A DNA stretch of 7,570 bases, from NCBI GenBank assembly GCA_937873345.1, contig CALMRL010000436.1:1-7570 (forward strand). The letters are read 5' to 3'. Below are positions 1 through 5,176 of this stretch, one piece after another. Position 1 is the first letter of the stretch, and every line of letters starts with the position of its first letter. The position numbers were made by a program, and so were the translations under genes. The notes under the pieces were generated by a model. The model saw only the letters and a program-made list of their open reading frames with translations. It did no database searches and was not told the DNA's origin. Origin of the DNA: an uncultured Beijerinckiaceae bacterium. Its GTDB lineage: Bacteria > Pseudomonadota > Alphaproteobacteria > Rhizobiales > Beijerinckiaceae.

Positions 1-1
1 G

Positions 2-652
2 GCCGAGGCCGCCGCCGCCGGCGCGGCGCACCTGCTCGCCGCGGCACGCGTCTTTCCCTCGCTCGCCGAGGCCGTCGCCGACCTCAACTTCGTCTGGGCC
101 ACCACGGCGCGCGAGCGCGGCCAGCAGAAGCGCGTCGCCACGCCCGCCGAGGCGATGCCGGAGAGCGCCGCCGCGATGCTCGGCGCAGGCGCGGAGCAAG
201 CCGCGGAGCAGCCCCTGATGCGCCACGGCATCCTGTTCGGCCCCGAGCGCACCGGGCTTGACAACGACGAGGTGGCGACCGCCGACGCCATCGTGACCTT
301 TCCCGTCAACCCGGCCTACGCCTCGCTGAACCTCGCGCAGGCCGTGCTGCTCGTCGGCTACGAGTGGATGCAGGCCGCGAGCGGCGATCGCACCCGCTTC
401 CTGATGGCTGAACGCGCGCCGCCGGCGCCGCGCGAGATGGTGCTGTCGTTCTTCGCCTTTTTGGAGGACGAGCTGGAGCGACGCGGCTTCTTCCGGCCGC
501 TCACCAAGGCGCCGGTGATGAAGCGCAACCTGCGCAACATCTTCCATCGCATCGGCCTCTCCGAGCAGGACATCTCGACGCTGCGCGGCGCGGTGGTGCG
601 GCTCGTCGAGGGGCCGCGCGAGGCGGCGCCGCGACGCGACAGCGATGCCTGA
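2..652 (+). CDS. trmJ: tRNA 2'-O-methyltransferase of the SpoU/TrmH family, probably TrmJ (5'-truncated by window edge)
   Basis: The reading frame is open from base 2 to the TGA at 650-652, giving 216 visible residues. The ATG at 155 is internal, because the upstream codons already read as family sequence (SLAEAVAD, then ATTARER at about visible residues 20-41). SPOUT motif 2 is GILFGPERTGLDNDE at about residues 76-90. Motif 3 is NPAYASLNLAQAV from about residue 103; these motifs form the knotted SAM-binding site. The helical C-terminal part (LEDELERRGFF, then LRGAVVRLVE) matches the tail of E. coli TrmJ as I remember it. The family uses SAM to methylate the ribose 2'-OH of nucleotide 32 in the tRNA anticodon loop, as a cytoplasmic dimer. 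E. coli TrmJ is about 246 residues, so roughly 50-60 N-terminal residues including motif 1 are missing. Membership of the SpoU superfamily is secure. TrmJ rather than a sister methyltransferase is likely but inferred from the C-terminal region. Confidence 0.88.
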   Translation, partial: AEAAAAGAAHLLAAARVFPSLAEAVADLNFVWATTARERGQQKRVATPAEAMPESAAAMLGAGAEQAAEQPLMRHGILFGPERTGLDNDEVATADAIVTFPVNPAYASLNLAQAVLLVGYEWMQAASGDRTRFLMAERAPPAPREMVLSFFAFLEDELERRGFFRPLTKAPVMKRNLRNIFHRIGLSEQDISTLRGAVVRLVEGPREAAPRRDSDA

Positions 653-671
653 TGGGAGTGGCCGACCCCTC

Positions 672-698
672 GCCGACCGGGCTCGACCCGGCTTCGGC
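672..698 (+). terminator. Possible trmJ terminator hairpin without U-tract
   Basis: The inner stem is CCGGG (677-681) with CCCGG (687-691) around loop CTCGA. An outer GCCG (672-675) can pair with CGGC (695-698) across a 1-by-3 internal loop. It starts 19 bases after the trmJ stop. No T-run follows, so intrinsic termination is doubtful. Hairpins this short arise often by chance in GC-rich DNA. Confidence 0.25.
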
Positions 699-758
699 AG
701 CCAAGTTGACATAGGCTGGCGAACGGCAGCGAAGCCGATGTCGACCTCCAGCGCTCTC

Positions 759-784
759 GTCATCCCGAACTGCGTCGGGGACCC
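759..784. repeat. Degenerate palindromic intergenic repeat remnant
   Basis: CCCGA (764-768) and TCGGG (775-779) form a small stem inside a sequence of the type GTCATCCCG...GGGACCCA. That arrangement resembles dispersed REP-like intergenic palindromes of alphaproteobacterial genomes. Read on the opposite strand it gives the SWVP...RDDE-like peptide that such repeats often produce. No second copy is present in the window, so repeat status is inferred from resemblance only. Confidence 0.3.
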
Positions 785-982
785 ATGACACGTAGGCAAC
801 GGTCAAGCGGAGACGCGCGGCGATCCGCAGATGAGAATGGTTTTGGACTGTCGACGGGCCTGTCGAAAGAAGTTGTGTGGGCGGTGATACCGCAGCAGCT
901 TTCGGCCTGGATACGACCCACCGCCTGGAACTGCCTTCCGATGAAACCCGCCTACTCGCCATTGCCATCCTGGGGCGGCGCG

Positions 983-3097
983 ATGCGTTCCTCAGCCGGC
1001 AAGGCGGAAACCTTCGTCCCGCATCGCGCCCGCGGTGCCCTGCGCGCGCTCTTTTTCGGCACCGCCCTGGCCGCCCTGCTCGACGGCTCCCAACGAGTTG
1101 CAGCGGCCGACCTCAAGCCGCCGATCCTCGCCGCCGCGCCCTACGATTGGACGGGCGCCTACCTCGGCGGCCACGTCGGCGAGGCCTTCGCGAACTCAAG
1201 CTTCCGCACCCCCGACGCCGCCGGCTCGGTCGCCCTGCGGCAGACGCTGAACACCTTCGACGAGGCCGGCTCCTTCTTCGGCGGCTTCACCGCCGGCTAC
1301 AATCTGATGCTTAAGAACCGGGTCGTGCTCGGCATCGAGGCGGACACCTCCTTCGGCCCCTACCCGAACCTCAACGGCTTCGGCATCGGCGGCGAGCGGC
1401 AGTTCAACTCGCCCGCGCTCGGCAGCCAGACCTACAGCGACGACCTCTTGGCCTCCGGCACGATCCGCGGCCGCATCGGCTACGCGCCAACCGGCCCCCT
1501 CGGCGACGCCCTGTTCTACGCGACGGGCGGCTTCGCCTGGACGCGCGACCAGCTCGGCGTGGTGCAGGACCTGACCGGCAACGTCGACTTCCCCTATCAG
1601 TGGCGCCTCGGCTTCGCCGCGGGCGCCGGCGTCGAGGTGCCGATCTCGTCGCACTGGACGGGCAAGCTCGAATACCTCTTCACCGGCTTCGGCTCCACCG
1701 GCACGCAGTTCCAGACCACCGAGCAGCGCATCGACTCGAACCTCAACAAGTCCGAGATCCGCGCCGGCCTGAACTACCGCTTCGGCGACGCCGGGGAGTC
1801 GAGGGGATCGAACACCCTGTCGAACCTGCTCGACGAGCGCGTCGCCTTCCACGTCCAGGCGACCGAGGTCGCGCAGGGTTATCCCGCGTTCCGCTCGCCC
1901 TACGAGGGCGTGAACAGCCTGCCCAGCGGGTCCAACGTCGCACAGACCACCGACGTCACCCTCTACGGCGGCCTCAAGCTCTGGCAAGGCGCCGAGTTCT
2001 GGATCAACCCCGAGGTCGACCAGGGCTTCGGCCTCGGCAACACCCACGGCACCGCCGGCTTTCCCAGCGGCGAGTCCTACAAGCTCGGCGCCTCCTATCC
2101 CTATACCCGCGTGCAGCGCTACTTCGTGCGCGACACCATCAATCTCGGCGGCGTCAGCCAGAACGTCGAGGCCGATATCAACCAGTTCGCGCAGGCGCAG
2201 ACCGCCAACCGCCTAGTGCTGTCGATCGGCAAGCTGTCGGTGGCGGACATCTTCGACACCAACAAGTACGCGAACAACCCGAAGCTCGACTTCCTGAACT
2301 GGTCGCTGATCAACGCCGGCACCTTCGATTACGCCGGCGACGCCTGGGGCTTCTCCTACGGCGGAGTGGCGGAGCTGTACACCGGGCGCTTCGCCGTCCG
2401 CCTCGGCCTGTTCGACCTGTCGCAGACGCCGGCCGGCGGCGCCGACAACACCCAGGCCTACGGCCTCGACCCGACCTTCCGCCAGGTGCAGGCGCTCGCC
2501 GAGGTCGAGGAGCGCCACGAGATTAGGGGACAGCCCGGCAAGATCAAGCTGACCGGCTTCGTCAGCCTCGGCCGGGCCGGCACCTTCGGCGACGCGCTGA
2601 CGCTCAGCAACGCGACCGGCCTCGATCCCAGCGACGCTCTCGCCGCGGTCCGGCATTACCAGGCGCGGCCCGGCATCAGCGTCAACCTGGAGCAGGGCCT
2701 GACCGAGGACGTCGGCCTGTTCGCCCGCGCCGGATACACCGACGGCAGCGTCGAGCCCTGGGACTTCACCGACATCGACCGTACCGTCTCGGGCGGCCTG
2801 TCGATCGCCGGCAAGCGCTGGGGCCGCCCCGATGACACCTTTGGCATCGCCGGGGTGCTGAACGGCCTCGCCCCGGTGCATGCCGCCTATTTCGCGGCCG
2901 GTGGCACCGGCATCCTGATCGGCGATGGGCAACTGCCGACCACCAGGCTGGAGCAGATTTTCGAGACCTACTACAGCGTCTCGATATCGCCGGCGGTGAA
3001 GCTGAGTTTCGACTACCAGCTCATCGACCATCCCGCCTACAACCCGCAACGCGGCCCGGCCAACATCGGCGCCATCCGCCTGCACGGACAGTTCTGA
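983..3097 (+). CDS. Outer-membrane protein fusing an Omp25-like barrel to an OprB-type carbohydrate porin
   Basis: The 704-residue protein has a signal peptide: basic n-region HRARGALR (residues 14-21), hydrophobic core ALFFGTALAALL (22-33), and an Ala-rich AxA cleavage site around residues 40-42. Residues about 54-267 form a first barrel. It opens with YDWTGAYLGGHVG and closes with EIRAGLNYRF, as in Omp25/Omp31-type eight-stranded porins of Hyphomicrobiales. After a short linker, residues about 276-704 resemble the OprB carbohydrate-selective porin family: alternating polar/aromatic strands and a terminal IRLHGQF ending in the Phe expected for BAM recognition. No Cys occurs, as is usual for outer-membrane barrels. 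The expected role is diffusion of sugars or small solutes across the outer membrane; substrate is unknown. The start at 983 is chosen because the signal peptide begins directly after it and GGGG lies 7 bases upstream. ATG 941 is a reasonable alternative and ATG 785 an unlikely one. The gene stands alone and converges on the truB side. Confidence 0.85.
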   Translation: MRSSAGKAETFVPHRARGALRALFFGTALAALLDGSQRVAAADLKPPILAAAPYDWTGAYLGGHVGEAFANSSFRTPDAAGSVALRQTLNTFDEAGSFFGGFTAGYNLMLKNRVVLGIEADTSFGPYPNLNGFGIGGERQFNSPALGSQTYSDDLLASGTIRGRIGYAPTGPLGDALFYATGGFAWTRDQLGVVQDLTGNVDFPYQWRLGFAAGAGVEVPISSHWTGKLEYLFTGFGSTGTQFQTTEQRIDSNLNKSEIRAGLNYRFGDAGESRGSNTLSNLLDERVAFHVQATEVAQGYPAFRSPYEGVNSLPSGSNVAQTTDVTLYGGLKLWQGAEFWINPEVDQGFGLGNTHGTAGFPSGESYKLGASYPYTRVQRYFVRDTINLGGVSQNVEADINQFAQAQTANRLVLSIGKLSVADIFDTNKYANNPKLDFLNWSLINAGTFDYAGDAWGFSYGGVAELYTGRFAVRLGLFDLSQTPAGGADNTQAYGLDPTFRQVQALAEVEERHEIRGQPGKIKLTGFVSLGRAGTFGDALTLSNATGLDPSDALAAVRHYQARPGISVNLEQGLTEDVGLFARAGYTDGSVEPWDFTDIDRTVSGGLSIAGKRWGRPDDTFGIAGVLNGLAPVHAAYFAAGGTGILIGDGQLPTTRLEQIFETYYSVSISPAVKLSFDYQLIDHPAYNPQRGPANIGAIRLHGQF

Positions 3098-3135
3098 GGC
3101 TCTCCGGCAAGCCCAGAACCTGCCCCATCGGGGTC

Positions 3136-3152
3136 GCGAACCTTTAGTTCGC
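3136..3152. terminator. Weak hairpin between the convergent porin and small-protein genes
   Basis: GCGAAC (3136-3141) and GTTCGC (3147-3152) form a perfect 6-bp stem with a 5-base loop. The loop contains the TAA stop of the minus-strand small gene (3144-3146). It lies 38 bases after the porin stop, so it could act on both converging transcripts. No T-tract follows on either strand. A smaller CCCC/GGGG stem sits next to it at 3123-3133. Confidence 0.25.
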
Positions 3153-3437
3153 CTTCGGCAATAAATGAGCGCCGGCCTCGGGAGTGGCGGTCGCACCGGG
3201 AGCGACCGCCGGAGCACCGGCTGATGGCTTGCCCGCGCCGCGTCCGTCCTCGGTGACGCCGACACCGCCGGCCGGGCCCGCACCGGCGCCGGCATCCGCC
3301 TTGCCGGCCCCTCCTCCGTCCTCGTCGAAGCCTCCGCCGCCCTTTGCCCAAGCGCCGCAGGGCAGTGCAGCCGTGCCGAGGAGCAACAGCGCCGCGGCGA
3401 TCCGGGTGCCCTTCGACCTTGTCTCGCGCTTGACCAT
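3144..3437 (-). CDS. Small secreted Gly/Ala-rich protein with 24-residue repeats, unknown function
   Basis: I do not recognise a family. The 97-residue product starts MVKRETRSKGTR, followed by a hydrophobic core IAAALLLLGTAAL (residues 13-25) and a signal peptidase I-type site AWA (29-31), leaving about 66 mature residues. The Cys at 27 follows Leu-Pro, a poor lipobox, so I do not call a lipoprotein. The mature part is Gly/Ala-rich with acidic clusters. It contains two tandem 24-residue units (E39-T62 and E63-P86), each opening EDGxGAGK, and a fragment starting EAG at 87. The ATG at 3437 is chosen because GGGGAG (3442-3447) lies 4 bases before it; a TTG at 3449 would overlap that site. It lies 84 bases downstream of truB on the same strand, so it may be co-transcribed or have its own promoter. 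Signal peptide and Shine-Dalgarno argue it is real; low complexity argues for caution. Confidence 0.6.
   Translation of the reverse strand: MVKRETRSKGTRIAAALLLLGTAALPCGAWAKGGGGFDEDGGGAGKADAGAGAGPAGGVGVTEDGRGAGKPSAGAPAVAPGATATPEAGAHLLPKAN
3180..3323 (-). repeat. Two tandem 72-bp (24-codon) coding repeats
   Basis: Unit 1 is 3252-3323 and unit 2 is 3180-3251, in frame within the small secreted protein gene. At DNA level, 3300-3324 and 3228-3252 share CTTGCC at one end and TCCGTCCTCG at the other, exactly 72 bases apart. The protein units share EDGxGAGKxxAGAxA. A degenerate third start (EAG, residue 87) falls exactly one period later. Confidence 0.6.
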
Positions 3438-3494
3438 CGTGCTCCCCAATCGATCCGTCCCGCAAACGCCCTCCCGACGAGGTGGTTTCGATCG

Positions 3495-3523
3495 GACCGC
3501 CGAGCGTCCTGGCCTCGCCGGTC
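3495..3523 (-). terminator. Candidate truB terminator hairpin
   Basis: GACCGCCGAG (3495-3504) and CTCGCCGGTC (3514-3523) are complementary at 9 of 10 positions, with one central mismatch and a 9-base loop. The stem begins inside the truB stop codon. No T-run follows on the minus strand, so if it acts it would be as a weak or Rho-assisted terminator or a 3'-end stabiliser. Whether it separates truB from the small gene downstream is not decided by sequence. Confidence 0.35.
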
Positions 3524-4508
3524 AGAACGGCAGGTTGAACACCCGTCCCGGCACAAGCTCACCGCCCACGATCTCGCCGATCGAGATCACCACGCCGGAG
3601 CAGGCGGCATAGGCGAGGCCGTCCGGCGGCGGCGCGGCGCCGCGCAGCAGCATCGGCTGGCCGCGGCGCAGCCTCGCCGCGTCGGAGCGATCGACGAGGA
3701 TGCGGGTCAGCTCGCCCAGGCCCGCCTCGACGTGGCGTAGCGAGGCAGCGGCCGTTTCCGGCAGCTCGAGATCGGCGAGCGCCACGGCATCCGCCTCGCG
3801 GAACGGCCCGACACGGGTGCGGCGCAGCGCCGTGACGTGGCCGTGGCAGCCGAGGACTCGGCCGAGATCGCGGGCGATGGCGCGGACGTAGGTGCCCTTG
3901 CCGCAGCGCGCCTCGAAGGTGGCGCTCTCCCCATCCATCGCCGTCAGCGCCAGCTCGTGGATGGTCACCGCGCGAGGCTTCAATTCGACCCTCTCGCCCG
4001 AGCGGGCGAGGTCGTAGGCCCGCTCGCCAGCGATCTTGATCGCGGAGAAGGCGGGCGGCGTCTGCTCGATCGTGCCGGTGAAGCGAGGGATCAGCGCCTC
4101 GATCGCCAAGCGCTCGGGCCGCATCTCGGAGGTCGCCACCACCTGCCCGTCGGCGTCGTCGGTGTCGGTCTCGGCGCCCCATTTGACGGTGAAGCGATAG
4201 CCCTTCTCGCCGTCCTGCACGTAGGGCACGGTCTTGGTCGCCTCGCCGAAGGCGATCGGCAGGATACCCGAGGCGAGAGGGTCGAGCGTGCCGGCATGGC
4301 CGGCCTTCTTGCCGTTGTAGATGCGCTTCAGGCGCGACACGGCATGGGTCGAGGTGATGCCGACGGGCTTGTCCAGCACCACCCAACCGTTGACCTCGCC
4401 GCGCTTCGAGCGGTGCTGCGGCTGGCGGGGGCGTCCGGTGGAGCGGCCGGTCGGCGTGGCAGCATTCGGGGCGGCTTGCGACCGGTCGGGCGGCAGCTCC
4501 TCACTCAC
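3522..4508 (-). CDS. truB: tRNA pseudouridine(55) synthase TruB
   Basis: TruB isomerises U55 to pseudouridine in the T-loop of nearly all elongator tRNAs and also acts as a tRNA folding chaperone in the cytoplasm. The 328-residue product has the family hallmarks in order: GWVVLDKPVGITS (41-53), KKAGHAGTLDPLASGIL with the catalytic Asp at 76, YRF with the active-site Tyr at about 104, TDTDDADG (114-121), and CGKGTYVRAIARDLG (202-216). A C-terminal RNA-binding domain follows, ending GRVFNLPF. Length compares with 314 in E. coli. The difference is largely a basic, Pro/Arg-rich, probably disordered N-terminus (about residues 1-37). The start is GTG at 4508, whose GTGA overlaps the rbfA TGA by 4 nt, pointing to translational coupling. 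There is no well-spaced Shine-Dalgarno and no ATG before the conserved core, which supports the coupled GTG start. Confidence 0.96.
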   Translation of the reverse strand: MSEELPPDRSQAAPNAATPTGRSTGRPRQPQHRSKRGEVNGWVVLDKPVGITSTHAVSRLKRIYNGKKAGHAGTLDPLASGILPIAFGEATKTVPYVQDGEKGYRFTVKWGAETDTDDADGQVVATSEMRPERLAIEALIPRFTGTIEQTPPAFSAIKIAGERAYDLARSGERVELKPRAVTIHELALTAMDGESATFEARCGKGTYVRAIARDLGRVLGCHGHVTALRRTRVGPFREADAVALADLELPETAAASLRHVEAGLGELTRILVDRSDAARLRRGQPMLLRGAAPPPDGLAYAACSGVVISIGEIVGGELVPGRVFNLPF

Positions 4509-4996
4509 GCCTCATGATCCCGGGTGTGATCCATCAGTTGGTCGTCCCGCCGGTGGTCCCCCGGGTCCTGTTCGTCCCCGACCCCTTGGGCGTCATCGCG
4601 GGCATCCTGGGCGGTGTCGCGCTTGACGGCAGGGGAGTCGAGGAGGGCGTCGATCTTGGCGCCGTAGTCGAAGGAGGCGTCGAGGCGGAAGCGGATGTCG
4701 GGGGCGAACTTCATGGTGATGCGGTGCGCCACCTCGCCACGCAGGTACTTGCGATTGCGCTCCAGCGCCTCGACGATCGCCGCGCCGCCCTCGCCGCCGA
4801 GCGGCATCACGTAGGCGGTGGCGAGCTTCAGGTCCGGGCTCATCTTGACGTCGGGCACGGTGACGACCTTTCCTTCCAGGGCCGGATCGCTGATCGAGCC
4901 GCGCGAAAGGAGGTCGGCGAGCGCGTGCCGGATCAGTTCGGCGACGCGCAACATGCGCTGGGACGGCTCGCCGCCCTGCTGGTGATGACGGGACAT
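4505..4996 (-). CDS. rbfA: 30S ribosome-binding factor A
   Basis: RbfA binds the free 30S subunit near helix 1 of 16S rRNA, assists late 30S maturation and is needed for growth in the cold. The 163-residue product has the RbfA KH-like core at about residues 12-120. It includes PSQRMLRVAELIRHALADLL (11-30), the strand VVTVPDVKMSPDLKLATAYV (44-63), RNRKYLRGEVAHRITMKFAPDIRF (80-103, shown only in part by its key residues R80, R86, R92, P99) and DYGAKIDALL. Residues 121-163 are an Asp/Arg/His-rich low-complexity tail absent from the short E. coli form (133 residues). The ATG at 4996 is preceded by an AAGAAGA purine tract about 4 bases upstream. It sits 180 nt after infB and overlaps truB by 4 nt, the classic infB-rbfA-truB order. 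Confidence 0.95.
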   Translation of the reverse strand: MSRHHQQGGEPSQRMLRVAELIRHALADLLSRGSISDPALEGKVVTVPDVKMSPDLKLATAYVMPLGGEGGAAIVEALERNRKYLRGEVAHRITMKFAPDIRFRLDASFDYGAKIDALLDSPAVKRDTAQDARDDAQGVGDEQDPGDHRRDDQLMDHTRDHEA

Positions 4997-5016
4997 CGAT
5001 CTTCTTCTTGAGCTTG

Positions 5017-5039
5017 GCGGGAGTCCCGCGCGACGGGAC
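5017..5039 (-). promoter_or_regulatory. Two mutually exclusive hairpins upstream of the rbfA ribosome-binding site
   Basis: Hairpin A pairs GTCCCG (5023-5028) with CGGGAC (5034-5039) around a 5-base loop. Hairpin B pairs GCGGG (5017-5021) with CCCGC (5025-5029) around a 3-base loop. They share 5025-5028, so only one can form. Hairpin B ends within about 10 bases of the rbfA Shine-Dalgarno tract (about 5000-5008). This could tune rbfA translation, but GC-rich DNA generates such pairs readily. Confidence 0.3.
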
Positions 5040-5143
5040 GAGAGAGGCAGGCGCGGCCCGGGCGTGGTTGGGAATCATCGCGGCGCCGGCTGCATATGAG
5101 CACCGCCGCCCGAACGGCAACCCGCGTGAATCGGCATGCGGCG

Positions 5144-5170
5144 TCGGCCGGGAGCCAAGCCCCCGACCGA
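5144..5170 (-). promoter_or_regulatory. Strong 12-bp RNA hairpin in the infB-rbfA intercistronic region
   Basis: Arms 5144-5155 and 5159-5170 enclose a 3-base loop (UUG in the minus-strand RNA). In the infB-strand transcript all 12 positions pair, two of them as G-U wobbles; on the + strand these two become C-A mismatches. The stem begins six bases after the infB stop. No U-tract follows, so it is more likely an attenuator, processing signal or mRNA 3'-end stabiliser than a full intrinsic terminator. Confidence 0.5.
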
Positions 5171-5176
5171 TCGAAA

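Larger units (their letters stand above)
653..982. other. Intergenic region between trmJ and the porin gene
   Basis: About 330 bases without a gene I can support. It holds a GC-rich hairpin just after trmJ (672-698), a lone TTGACA (706-711) with no acceptable -10 hexamer 16-18 bases downstream, a short palindromic repeat remnant (759-784), and a direct heptamer repeat CTGTCGA at 848-854 and 860-866. The porin frame stays open leftwards to an ATG at 785. The 66 residues this would add are Arg/Ser/Trp-rich, contain a Cys (the rest of the protein has none) and do not look like a signal peptide, so I treat the stretch as untranslated leader. The porin promoter probably lies here but I cannot place it. 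Confidence 0.5.

Noticed and set aside
706..711. Perfect TTGACA as a sigma-70 -35 box for the porin
   Set aside because: No reasonable -10 hexamer occurs at 16-18 bases downstream, and it lies over 270 bases from the chosen start.
501..968. 155-codon minus-strand frame across the trmJ end and the intergenic region
   Set aside because: Arg/Ala/Pro-rich, overlaps trmJ, and includes the peptide typical of a palindromic repeat rather than a gene.
3144..3437. Lipoprotein reading of the small protein via Cys27
   Set aside because: The residues before the Cys are Ala-Leu-Pro; Pro at -1 does not fit a lipobox, while AWA at 29-31 fits signal peptidase I.
2213..3562. 449-codon open frame on the minus strand across the porin 3' half and the small gene
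   Set aside because: Shadow frame produced by high GC third positions; Arg/Gly/Ala-rich with no domain, and it opposes a clear outer-membrane protein gene.
3184..3612. 142-codon Pro-rich plus-strand frame
   Set aside because: The Pro runs are the reverse complement of the Gly-rich small protein. The minus-strand frame has a signal peptide and Shine-Dalgarno, and this one crosses into the truB 3' end.
3837..4517. 226-codon plus-strand frame inside truB
   Set aside because: Antisense shadow of a well-conserved gene; no recognisable domain.
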